From Puffinus mauretanicus (taxonomy: Eukaryota; Chordata; Aves; Procellariiformes; Procellariidae), in NCBI GenBank assembly GCA_023333565.1, contig JAJKFH010002983.1, positions 248,001-312,000 of the forward strand: a DNA stretch of 64,000 nucleotides, read 5' to 3'. Shown piece by piece: positions 1 through 11,900 of the stretch (the first letter of the stretch is position 1; each line of letters starts with the position of its first letter). The notes under the pieces are model-generated. The model had not been told where the DNA came from, did no database searches, and saw only the letters and a program-made list of their open reading frames with translations. Position numbers and translations under genes: made by a program.

Positions 1-3000
1 GTACTCTTGCAGGCATGGGCTGAGGAGCATCACGGATGCTCACAAGGGTGTGGAGGTGGAAAGGGTGCAAATGGCAGTGCCAGCAGCGGAGAGCAGCTGG
101 CCACTGGATGGAGTCTGGACTGGGAGAGCAGCCCTGCTCTGCCATGGACTCGGGGGGAACCCTGGTGGTATGACCATGGGGGGCTCTCAGGGCTGCCGTG
201 GGGGCAACTGTCCTGCTGTGTCCCACCTGGGCCAAGAGGAGACGGAAGGAGAGGCAGTCCTGTTGCTTCCTCCTATCTGGGAGTGGGTAATAGCAGCACA
301 GAAGATGATCTCTTCCCCCTGGATGAATGATGCTTTGGGCCAGAGGTGGAAGAGGGGCTGCCAAGCTGCTCCAGGCGAGGAGCAGGCACTGCCCCTGCCC
401 TGAGCAGGTGTGTGCTGGGGAGCCCACACGTTGGATGGGCAAAGTGCATGGAGGCATGCCAAACGAGCCACAGTCCCAAGCACTGCCTCCCTAAAACACA
501 ACAAAATCCAGCCCCTCCAAAATTCATCCCTTGAGTTCAGGCACTTGAGCGAGAAGGGCATTCCCCTCTTGTTGGGGGAGACAACAGAGCTTCACAGGGG
601 AGAAAAATAAAGAGGCCCTGAAAATGCCTAGTAGCTCCCAAGAAGGCAAGAGGTGTGAGAATACGGGCCTGCTGCAGGCATCTGTCCCAGGGCTTCAGAG
701 TCAGTCCCATAACAGACAGCAAAACAACACAGCTCGTGTGACCCCAGATCACCTGGTACCTGCCACAGGAAGGGCTGTGTTCTGCCTCGGCTCTGCCTCT
801 TCTTTCACTGCTTTCTCCACTTGCCAACCGCCCTGCGTTATCCTCAGGCTGACAAAATGTCAAACTGCCAGGCAAACCGCAGAGCCAGGGCAAGAGGGAA
901 AGCAGAGCGCAGGACCCAGACCAGCTGCTGGAAACAGTTGTAATTGCAACAGCTAAACTCAGCCACAGATGAGCAGTTAACATTATTTACTGGTGTATAA
1001 ACATTCCCGAGCCAGTGTAGAGAGAAGTCGTCGAAATCCCTGCATCTCTGGACAGAAATGCCTAAGGGTATTAACAATAAAAGGCAACTGTGCCTCCCTT
1101 TCTCACTCTCTTAAATCCTGCCAGGGAGGCCAGTGGGTGATGATGTGCCCTCAGCTGTGCCTTCAGAGCTGCAGTATGGAAAGGGTCAGGCACGGTTACA
1201 GCTGGCCGGGTCCGTCCATGGGGTTTTGGTCACGAGCACCATCTTCCGCATGTGTAGGCTCTGCTCTGAATCCCAGCATGTCCTCCAGAGAGCCCCAAGC
1301 CCAGGTTTTTCCCAGCTATTGAGCAACCCTGGGACGAATCACTGTGTGAAATACAGTTTGCATCCCAATGACACTTTTTGTTGCCTCCATGACCTTCCTG
1401 GCTCCTTTTCCCCTACCCTGAACTATTGTGGCACGGCTTGACAAGGAGCTACTGTGTCTCCATCCAGAGGCAGCCGCATTTCTACAGTGAAGAGAAGCAG
1501 CTGCTCTTGTTCCTGCAGCTCCATGTCCCCAAAGTTTGCGTCAGCAGTTGCACAGTATTTAAAATATGGATGTACTGCCTGGGATGTGAAACGCCAAACT
1601 ACCAGCTCATGGTCCTGTACTGGACGTACGACATCAGATGTACAGATGGCACAGCTGCGAAAAAGTATTGAAACACCTGGTGCTCAACTTGCTGAGATTT
1701 TTCCCTTTTCTGTCAACTACTGCCAATTCCCTTCCCCTCCCCACCTTTTCCTATGTACGTTTTCTCTTTTCATGTATCGATCCCTAGGAGGAATGTAACG
1801 TGTTAAGCCCTGAGCTGGGGAAAGCGCCAGAAGAGCAGAACCATAAAAGCGCAGGAAATGGCATCTTTCCCATTCCCAGGATGACTGTTCTGACACCCAG
1901 GATCAGATCACCTATCAGTTTGATGACCTCTTCCCACTAAGCAACTAATTGCAAAGAGGGACTGTCCACAGTGGAAGGGACGTGGAGACTCCTTCAGGCC
2001 TGGTCTGATGTAGCAGCAGAGGATGAAAGTAACGTTCTCGCTCCCGTCAACGCTCTTGTCACCCTCTGGGACAGCTTGCACCAGCTCTTGCTACGGTCTG
2101 GGCTGTCCTCCCACACCCTTCATTCTCCTCGGAAAACGTTCACGTCACATTTGTTCAGGCTCTAAACACATTTTTTTTATCTGTCAGCACTGCAAGTTGA
2201 TTCCAGTGCCTAAAAACCAAACTGTGTCCTGTCTGCTTCATATATCATCACTGTCCATAATGGTGGGAAGCCAGAGCCCAGGTGGAGCGGTTATTGATGT
2301 CGTGTGAGCCCAAATGCAGCATCTGCTGCTGTGCCCGGTCTGCCTTGTGAGCCTGAAAAAGACAAAACCTCAGCTATGTTGAACAAATGCCCTGGTAGAG
2401 TAAACAAATGTTTCTACTGTGCAGGACGTGCCCCAACTCGGAGAAAAGGGTTGAGACTTATACAGGGTTTTTCATCCTCTGACTTTTCCAAAGGGACCCT
2501 GTAACCAGTTTCTCCTCGGATGTCCTTCACCGCTCTCGTCCCAGGCATACTCAGCCTCACGGATGCTGCTGTAGGAGACTTGCAGCCTGACCAGCCTCTG
2601 CCTTCTGCCAGAACCCACAGCTCTGGGCAGGGGGAGGAGATCCTTGGGAAACCTTGGTGTGGGAACCTGCGTTGCTCCCAGAGCACGCAGCAGAGCTAGG
2701 TAACAGCACGAGCCCCTGTTTGTTACCAGGAGGAGAGTAAGCATCAAGGACAGTGGCTCTAACTGTGCTCTGTCCTCAGTCAGATGACGTGGAGCAGTGA
2801 CGGGAGGAGGGGAAGGCAAATTCACCTCCATGCAGCCCTTCAGAGCTGTCTGCTGCATGGCCCTGGCAGTGGCTGCCTGCAAATACCCTGGCAGCTCCTT
2901 GTCCTGGCGTCCCCAGCTCTGCCAGCAGTGCTTTCAAGCCTGATCTTTTCCTGCAGAGCCCTGTGGGATCTGTCTCTGCCCAGGGTCCTCCAGTCCCACC

Positions 3001-5480
3001 GTAGGTTACCTTGCTCCTCCACCCTTGAAAGATATCTATCTAAGGAGGATTTTGCAAATGCCAACAGCCTGAGTTTTCTCAGAAACGAGCTCCTGAACAC
3101 CTTGGGTTAATACTTTTCTCCACTTGTATCTATTTTCCCTCAGTACAGCACTCCTGACGTAGCCCAGAAGAAGAGAAGTCTCCTTGGAGAGAGGCACTCC
3201 TTGTCTTTGGCATTGCCTGAGGCAAGGAGTGACCAGCCCCTTGCACAAGGAAGAGGAGGGCAGAGCATTGCCTCCTGCCTTCACCTGCTGCTCCAGCCTG
3301 CAGTCATAAACACCACCCACCAACGCAGGAACAGGCAGCACAGATTTCATGATTGACACTGCAAAGGAGCTTTTGAGAGAGCGCAGCAGGATTCAGAAAG
3401 GGTTGCAGATGTGCCCAGACTCATATAGGACTCTGGCTACAGGGCAGCTCCCTCTGAAAGCACTGCCAACCTTGCAAGGTTTGGGATCCTGGGCCAGCGC
3501 TGGAATTGTCTCCTCATCTCCCAGGGCTAAATCCTGCAGTGAGGACTGCATGATCAAACCCTCACTTATTGTGGCAGCATGGCCCCCCAGGCTCTGTGCT
3601 CATGAGAAGTCTGTAAATTATAGGTTTTATTAGTTTGCCAGTTAAACTGAAACACCAGAAGGGACAAAAAGCATCTTGAATAAAACATTTCATCTCCTGT
3701 TTAAGTTTGGAGAATCCCATGACAGTAGACCTCAAAACAAATGTCTCTTCAAAGTGGAAAATAGGGGCTGTTTCCTCCCAAAACACTGGTGCAGGACATT
3801 TTGTCCTTCTCAGCATTTGGACTGAGGGTGGTTTTTTCTGCTCAAAATCATTCACTGTGAATATGAAATTGGTTTCTCCCAGGCTGAGCCTGTGCTGTTG
3901 ATAAATAAGGTGTTTCCTTGAAAAGCAGTGCTCTCCCCTTGCTCTCCTACACCACCAACACACTTCATTCTTATCCAAGTAAAAGACTCGGTACTAGTTA
4001 CAACAAGAAACCACTGCAGATGAAGGAGAAACTGGGGAGGACAGCAGCTCAGATGCTCCTAGTGCATACAACTGCCTGGAAGGTGTCCCCAAAACAGCAT
4101 CTTAAATGGATGTTGTGATTCCCTAACACTGCTCAGACCATCTCCAGCTCTCCAAGCACCAGTCCTCCTCAGTTCTCAGGTAGCAGAAGGGGTGGTCAAA
4201 AGAAATCAGTCCCGTGAATTTCCCCACATACCATTTCACATCCTGCGTCTTGAGGGGGAGCTGAGAGCACATATATGAACCTCTGGATTTTCTGTGATCT
4301 GTTCATGACCAGAATCCTCGACAGCTATGTCCTCCCAGTGGCTGCTCTTGCACCTTTCCCAACTTTGGCTTCATCTGGATCCCTGAAGGACTTCTGGGGC
4401 AATCCAGCAGCTTGCTTTGAGGCTTAAAGGGCTCTTTTCACCTTCACTGCTGCTTTGATATTCATTATTTACTCTTTTGACATGTGCTTCCTGTAAACTC
4501 TGCCATCCCAGAGCTGGCTTCTTTGCATGCAGTAAAGGAAACATAATCTGCAGCTGCTTCGTTACAGGGAAATGCCATCTCGGAGCTGTGATGCCTGCAG
4601 CTGGCTCCTATGGCTTTGAGGCTGCTCAGATCTCATGCTTGAGGGCTTGAGGTGATCACTGCAAGAATCAGCAAGGGTAAGTCTGCGTAGGAAGAGCCTT
4701 GAAAAATCAGCCAGGTGTGCTGCTGTTATTTACTGCTTGTACTCCTGTAGCACTCCTAGTCCCCACCAAGACTGGTCCTGCCTATTAGGCACTGAACGTG
4801 CCTAGGGAACAGGTATCTCCCTATCCTGCCCAGCTGACAGTGGTTGCCAGCACGCTGCAGATGGAGAGCACAGAAGTGATTTGCCCATGCTCGTGTGGGG
4901 AAGGCTGTGACAGGGCCAGGAGTGAGACAGTCAGTTGTCCGCGGTCCCACTCCAGTCCGGAGGGGTGGCACCAAATCCCCATTTGTCACCAGTGTTACCA
5001 GAGCCTCTGGGAGATGCAGGAACAGGCCCCTCTGGGGATGGGCTCCTGCAACTCACGGCTGTAACCAGATGATGAAGGACAATTATTGGTACCTCATGTA
5101 GCTGTAACAAAGTTGGTTCCGAGCAACTCTCACCCAAAACTCGTCAAGAAGGAATCTGTTATTCCTCTTTACAAGACGGATGCCAGCAGTGAAAAGAAAT
5201 GCCCAAGTGCAGCTTGGCAAACTGTGAGAGCAGAGCGTGACACGTGGAAAACACACAGCCCACCCGTGACCCCCGGCTGTCCCACAGCTCCTACCCACGC
5301 ACCTTCCTGGGTTTTTTTGCGGGACAGCAGCCCCAACAGGTGGGAAAGGACCCTCTCCCGGCTGCGTCTTGCTTGCAGCTCAGCCAGCGGGGACTGACGC
5401 CTTGCATATTTTAACAATAATTACTCACTCTTTTTTTTTTTTAGAAAAAAACCCCAACTGTTGTGCATTAAAAAAAAAGC
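1..5480. other. Upstream intergenic DNA, no recognised gene
   Basis: I found no recognisable protein, RNA gene or young repeat here. The open frames are short and overlap on both strands without conserved motifs. In other vertebrate GABA-A clusters the alpha gene lies upstream of the gamma gene in the same direction, so the 3' side of GABRA3 would be expected to the left, but no alpha-subunit exon is visible. A stretch near 4880-4920 resembles the core of old MIR-like repeats, but weakly. A 22-codon exon-like piece ending at 1948 is discussed under findings. Confidence 0.5.
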
Positions 5481-5483
5481 TAC

Positions 5484-5489
5484 TATAAA
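5484..5489 (+). promoter_or_regulatory. TATAAA-like motif upstream of GABRG4
   Basis: A TATAAA hexamer lies about 425 bp before the GABRG4 start codon, at the left edge of the CpG island. It would give a long GC-rich 5' leader. CpG-island promoters often lack a working TATA box, so this may be chance. Confidence 0.2.
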
Positions 5490-5539
5490 GAGAAATCAAG
5501 CGCCTCGTTACGCAAAGGGGGAGCGAGAGATCCTTACAC

Positions 5540-5990
5540 CAGCTGACGGTGCTCGCTCCCCGGCAGGCAGATGCGCGGGTTTGACTCTGCCGTGCGCCCC
5601 CCGCCGCTGGCGCTCAGCCCCCGGGGGAGTGCGGGGGGGGCCAGCCCCTGCGCGGGGAGGTAGGACCCTGCGCCGAGCCCCTCCCCGCCGCGGAGTCGGA
5701 GAAGAGATGCCCAACTTTCCCCTTCCTCCCCGGCGGCGCGGAGCGGTGCGCGGAGCGCGGAGCCGGGCGGGCGGCGGCGGGGCTGGAGCGCGGCGCAGCG
5801 GGCAGCGGGGGGGCCCCGCCGCCGCCCCCGCCCCGGCCCCGCGCTGAGCCCCGCCGAGGCGGGCGCACCGCCGCCGCCGCCCCCCCCGGGGCCGGTCCTC
5901 GCCTCGCCGAGATGCCCGGGACGATGCTGCTGCTCTGCCTGGCCCTCGGGCCGGCCCTGCGCGCCAGGTGAGCCCCCTCCGCGGACCGGG
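5540..5990. promoter_or_regulatory. CpG island covering GABRG4 promoter, 5' leader and exon 1
   Basis: This block is very GC-rich and dense in CG dinucleotides (for example repeated GCCGCC and GGCGCG runs), in sharp contrast to the flanks. It contains the first coding exon and ends just after the first splice donor. This is the normal picture of a vertebrate CpG-island promoter. The transcription start is not visible and probably lies within the island. Confidence 0.8.
5912..5967 (+). CDS. GABRG4: GABRG4 exon 1: start codon and signal peptide
   Basis: The exon holds 18 codons plus two bases and ends at donor AG|GTGAGC. It encodes [18 protein letters not shown], a typical hydrophobic signal peptide likely cleaved near A18. 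The first ATG was chosen because it has G at -3 and begins the signal sequence; the second ATG (codon 5) is a weaker alternative that would shorten the n-region. The split codon AG|G (Arg19) joins in frame with exon 2. Confidence 0.9.
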
Positions 5991-8900
5991 ACGCCCCCTC
6001 CCCGCCTCAGTTTACCCGTCGGGGCAATGGGAGGGGAGGGGGCTGGAGTCGCAGGATGTCTACCCACGCTCCCGCACCCCGGCTTCAGCGGGGGTTTGGG
6101 CACCTCTGTGCCCCAGCGGTTCCTTCCAGCCGGCCCCGACGCAGGATCAGGTCTGGTCGCGGCAGCACCTAGTGCCTGCATGTCCTTTGCAGCCCAGGTG
6201 CCCCCTTTGCATGCCGAGAATCAAGAGGACATCCCGTTTTCCACGCCGCTATCACCTCGCTGGCTGAATCCTGCCAGGAGCTGAGCCCCTTCTGGAGGTG
6301 CCCAGAACAGGACCAGAGGGAGCTCGGCACCTGCTGGGGGCTCCATCCATCGCCGGGGCATTTCCACGCGGAGTCAGCTTGCGTCCCCTTCCCTGCACTC
6401 CATCCCCTGGCACCCCGAAAACCCCGGCAGGGCTTGCAGCCAGCAGGAGGAGGGCAGTGCGGGCTCCTGCCTTGCTCTACAGGTTGGCCCCAGGTCCCAA
6501 CTCAGGGTGCCGGCTGGGAGCCCGATGCCAGCCCGATGCCACCAGCGCACTGCGAGGAGCCGAGTGGAGGCGTGGGGCTGGCAGATTATGGTTCTCTCCC
6601 AGGGCCAGCGGTTCGTAGTGCTTTTCTGTAAACAGCGATGAAAGGCCCCACGCACAGGGGGTTTTCAAGTTTCTTTTTCCCTTTTTTTTTTTTTTACTAT
6701 TCCTAGCCCTCCTGGTGAGTTTAATGGCTAGATCGGGGAAAGAACATGTTGTCAGCAGATTGTTGCCCCCAGGGCTCAGGGGAAGAGGGATTTTACTGGC
6801 TGAAGCTAATTGGCAGAATAAGCTGCCTTAAAGCAAATCAAATCCCATTACAAATGCAGTCAGGGTCGGGGATTATGAATCCTGCTACTAATGGTCTGCT
6901 CTGCCAAGGCTTCCCGACCTCGGGTGCAGACAGAAAGTCCGTCCCTGCCGCGGTCCTCCGGGGCTCAGCCTTCCCAGGGTCGAGGCAGCGAGAGCTGCTC
7001 CATGGCTCATGCCCAGACAGCCGCCTCTCGCCAGTGTGCTGGTGCTGGGGGGCATTTGAGGGCCAAGAGGGGGGTCCGTGGTGGTCCTGGTTCCTTGTCC
7101 TACCATCTCTGCAGCGCACTGCCACAAGCACTGCGTTTTGAGAGGGCGAGTCGTAAGCTGCAAGAGCACATGGAGGAGCAGTTAAGTCGTGTATTCACAT
7201 GCCCTTGAGCAGGAAGATTTACCCCGTAGCTGGCCCGGCTTCCCTTCTGCCCAGTCCCTCACGTCTACCTCTTCCCTCAGCCCCACTTTGCCAGGAGCAG
7301 TGTCTGTGCATGTTGGGGGGGTGGCGGAGCGGGAGAGGAAGCCTGTGGTAGAAGAAGGAAAAAAGGAGCAAGTTATATCAGGGTCTTACTCTGCATTCAC
7401 TGCATTTTTCCTGGCTACAGCTTGCAGGGGGTGAATCTCGCCTGCCCTACACTTGATGGTGGGTGCTGGGGTGAGGAGCCCTGTTCAGGTGCCACGTGTG
7501 TGCGAGCTTTTCTTCCGGCACAAGCTGCAAGACCCATCCCCTGGTGCTGGAGTGGGCTGGATGCTTTGTGCCAGGTGACTCAGCACTCCCCAGACAGTCC
7601 CCCCACTGCAGAGCCTACTTCACCAGCGTTTCCCAGGGCACTGCCTTGGTTGGGACCAAGGCACCCAACTCTGAGCCCTGAAAGCAGGATCACACCACCG
7701 GAAAGCTGGGCGTGACGGATGGTTAAACTGTGCAGACTTGACCATTGGGGCTTCATGGAGCATGCTGTGAAAGGAGAGGTACAAAGACATGTGAAACGGG
7801 TAGGGTACAGTCCTTAAATCCTCTGCCTGCTTCTAATTTAGAGTAATTTGCCTGAACATCCCTGTGCCTACAACTCTTGGAGGCATTGGGATGGGCGTCT
7901 AGGACACATTAGCATGTGGTAATTAGGATTGACCACAGTGCTTTTCAACCGAGGGAAATGTTGTTCTTGCATTTTGTTACTGTCTGTTCCTCAGGAGCAG
8001 AGAAGGCTTTGAGCTGCATTTGCAGAGGGGCTGGATAATCACAGCCCTGGTATCTGCATCTGCTCCAGGACATTCCTGCCTTAGGGCTAGGGATGGCTAG
8101 GAGGGTGTGTGTCACCTCCCCAGTGGGTGCAGGGCTCAGTACAAAATTTTACTGGTCTCAGACTTCATTAACACACCAGGTTAGTAGTTGGTATGCATCC
8201 TGGTCAAGCACCATCGGCTGTCCTACCAGGCAAGGAGCAGAAGTGTCTTCGAGGGCTCGTGGCACATGTTGCTCTTCGCGTCCTCCTGCCAAGGGAAACC
8301 GTGTCAGACAGCTTGGGCATTGGGGGAGGGAGCCAGCCACCAGCTCTTTGCGTGGCTTTTACTTTGACCATCAGTGTGCTTGGAAACCTCAGCAAAACAG
8401 GTGTTTGCTTGAGTAAAACAGAATTAGGGAGGCAAGGCAGAGCACTGTCCTGCTGTAATACCAAGGGCTGCCCAAGGAGGATTGTCCAACTCCATTCATA
8501 TATGAGAGCGCATCCGAAAGGATACCTCCCTGCTGTGCAGGCCTCCTGCTCTGGGCACCAGCAGGAGCTGCCATGGCCCCAACCACATCTGTCAGACCAG
8601 GGCTTTCCTCGCAATGTCCCCAGCTCTGCCCTGCCATCATCCCCCTGCCCACGCCTGCAGCTGCATCCCAGCCCCGTGGACGAGCACAGGAGTGCTGCGA
8701 GGTGGATGTTTTGACATTTCAACAAAAGGAGGGTGGAAACGTGGCTCTGCCTTTCCTCCTGGCTGCATGGAGACATACAAGAACTGGTTGTCCCCTGTCA
8801 CCAAGCCAGTCGCTTTGCGCAAGGAGACGGGGCTGCCGGGCCGGCAAGTGTTCACAGCGCGTTGGGGATCACTGCAGGTTTGCAGTGTGACATTTCCATT

Positions 8901-11900
8901 AGCAGCTGTGCGGGGACATGTACATCTTAATTCCTCTCTTCTGCAATGGCTCTTGGACTCTTCCCTTCTTGATTTGACATGGGGCCACTGGGAAAAAGAC
9001 TGGGGAGGAGGCAGGGGCTTGCATAGCGTGGCATGAAAGTCACACTCCTGACCAGCAAGAGCTGGTGTGTGTCTGTGTGTGCACAGACACCCAGCAAAAG
9101 CATACTTTCTCCAGCAAAAGCTGGCTTGCTTATGCTAAGATGGCTTAGTATGGTTTAGTAGTCCAGGATTATCTGCATTAGCAAAAAGCATATTTTTGGT
9201 AGTGTCACTGCATCTGTAACAGGGATGTGACTCCCTGGACATGCTACCCCAAGCCTTAGCGTATTAATCAGTGACACTAAATGGGGGGAAGCTAGAAGGC
9301 TGAGGTCAGAGTAACCAGCCTGGTTTTGTTCGGCCCTGGCGGGATGTTTCAGACTCTACTGTGCCCTTACGGCGTTCAGAAACTGCGTTTTGGCAAGGCG
9401 GTGGGACACGCAGAGTTCAGGGCTGGCAGGTGACGTGTCTTGGGCTGACTTCAAGTAGGGTCAAGAGAACACTGAGATAAGGTTTTGGTGTAGCTGTTCC
9501 CTACAGCTAGAGGCAGCCTGCATCACACAAAACGCTGGCAGCAAGGGAAAGCAGTTAGGATTGCTTTCTGCTGCCCTGAGCTGGGCTGTGGCAGACACAC
9601 GTGTCCCTCTTTGTACTCCGCAGGAGCGGGGCCGGCCCCAGATTTCAGCTCTGGCTAGCGTTCGGGTGGGCACAGCGGTGGTCCCCTGTGCCTTCTGCAG
9701 CTGCTGGATGCTGCGGAGCTGTCGGCTTGGCTGCATTTCGAAGGCACACGACAGCATGACAGCCAAGTGAGCCCGCGCTGCCGCTGCTCAGATAGGGAAG
9801 CGCATCCTGACAGCATTGCTTAAGACTCCTTAAGCATCGTTAGAAAGTGCAGCGCAATTAGACAGGAAACAACGAGCTGATGTGCCAATACCTAACGTGC
9901 GGCGGCAGGCTGCCAGCTGCGTGCAGCCCAGCCCTTGTCGGGGAACGCATCCCGGTGCCTGAAAGCTGGCGAGATGCAGACAGTTTTAAAACGATTGTGA
10001 AAGCAAGTTTTATCTGGGGTTTTAAAAGAGGAGCATCTGATAAATTGACTGCAACATGTCAATTTAATGGTTTTTTTCCCCCTTCAAGTACCTTTGCCAG
10101 GCTCTGCCTCCCCCGGCACTGAAGGGAGATGTGTATCCGTGGTGCCTGATTGCGCCTCAGAGCTGCGAGGCTCCAGCTGGGAAGTGTCAACACAATGGCA
10201 GCTCCCGCTGCGAGACCCTTTCTGGTGCTGGAGCATGTGACGCGCTGACATGGCAGACGTCAGGGGGGTGTGCCGGGTGTGGGATCGCTTGGCATCCTTT
10301 CCTGCATGTGGCTGTGTCGTTCTGGGGACAATCTTGTGAATGAGCTGCCCAGAGCAGCAGCAGGTGGTTAGAATTTCCCAGCTGACCATGTGGACCTTAT
10401 TTAATTAGAGGGTTTAGGAAAACTCCTTTAGGAAAAGGGAGGGTGTGAAAGGTTTAAAGAGGACAGATTTGAAAGGCAGTGGGAGAAGCTGTTGCTTAGT
10501 GGATTGTGTCCAAAGGAGGATGCAAGCTTTCCTCACCTGGCTTGGAACTCGAAGATCAGGAAGATGGAGCATCTTTAAGTGGGAGCTCACGCCAAAGGCT
10601 GGGGAGGAAGGGTTGGTGAGTACAGGGAATGGGTTGTGGCAGGTCTTGGCCTGAGGGCAGTGGAGTTTGCATAAGGCTTTAATTTCCCAGGATCTGTGCA
10701 GGGCAGATGGCCGAGTTCCTAGCAAGCCAGACATGCTGCCTGCTTGATAGTGTGAGGACCTCTTTTCTCTGAAATGCTTTTATTGTAAATACCTTGCTTC
10801 CCAAAAATGCTGTTTGGTCACTGTCGTCTTCCTCAGGGGAAGCCCACTTCAGGTGCAAGCAGCAGGCAGAGCAGCTGAGGTATTAGGGGTTAACGGGCAG
10901 CACCAGGAGCAGGAGCTGCTGGCAGTAGAGGAGGGCCCGGAGCAGGATGGGCAGGAACAGGGCAGGGGAGGGCAGGGACTGGCTCCCACGCTTTGGGGAT
11001 GAGCAGTGTGTCTCCAAAGGGAGCTGGGGAGGATGTAGAGCATCCCATGCCTGCTAGTCCTGACCACTGGCGGCAAGGCCCCTGCATGTCTGGGGACCCT
11101 GAAGGCGCCAGGTGATTTGTGTCTTCTTAGCAGCATGGCTGAGAGGAGATCCCTGAGCTCCTTATGTTCTGCCTTTTAGCAGCGCCGCATCCTCCTCCTC
11201 TAGTACCTCTGAAACCCAGGTGTGCCCCTACTCCCTCAGAGCGCCAGAGAGATGCCACAGCGATGTCTCTCTCCTTTTGTCTCTCCGCTCCAGGTGTGAG
11301 AGCACAGAGGAATACGATTATGATTACCTCAGCATCAATAAAACCTGGGTCCTCACCCCCAAGGCACAGGAGACTGATGCCACACAGATCCTCAACTTGC
11401 TGCTGAAGAACTATGACAACAAGCTGAGGCCCGACATTGGCAGTAAGTGTCCCCTGAAGCTCCCTGTGGCCACAGATGGTGACCTGACCTGGCTGTGTCC
11501 AGTGTTTTCCATGCTTTTGTGGCTGCTATAGTCGGTATTTTTGGTGAGATGGAGCCACACTGATCCCAGATGCTCCCCTGGTCCTCAGCCCTTCACAAAG
11601 GATCTCAGCCCCAGCTCATCCATACCTATTTTATTTTCTTTACAGTCAAGCCCACGTTTATCGATGTGGATATCTACGTGAACAGCATCGGGCCGGTGTC
11701 TGTCATCCAGATGGTGAGTTGTGTCACTGCTGCAGGGTCGCGGTATCACCGCAACGGAGAGCGTGGGAGGTGGCTGGCCCAGCACTGCTGGCAGGTTGTG
11801 TCATGCTAGCTAGACATGGTGTGAAGGTGGTGTTGTCATAAGAAGAGGTGGATTTGTTTCCCTTCCCTTGGGAAGAGGTGCTCTGACCCGCTCATAGCTG

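Noticed and set aside
5534..6181. 215-codon minus-strand open frame over GABRG4 exon 1
   Set aside because: It is a shadow of the CpG island; low-complexity Pro/Gly/Arg sequence antisense to a certain exon.
9058..9095. TGTGTG-rich stretch as a microsatellite
   Set aside because: It is only a few interrupted units, too short to count as a repeat feature.
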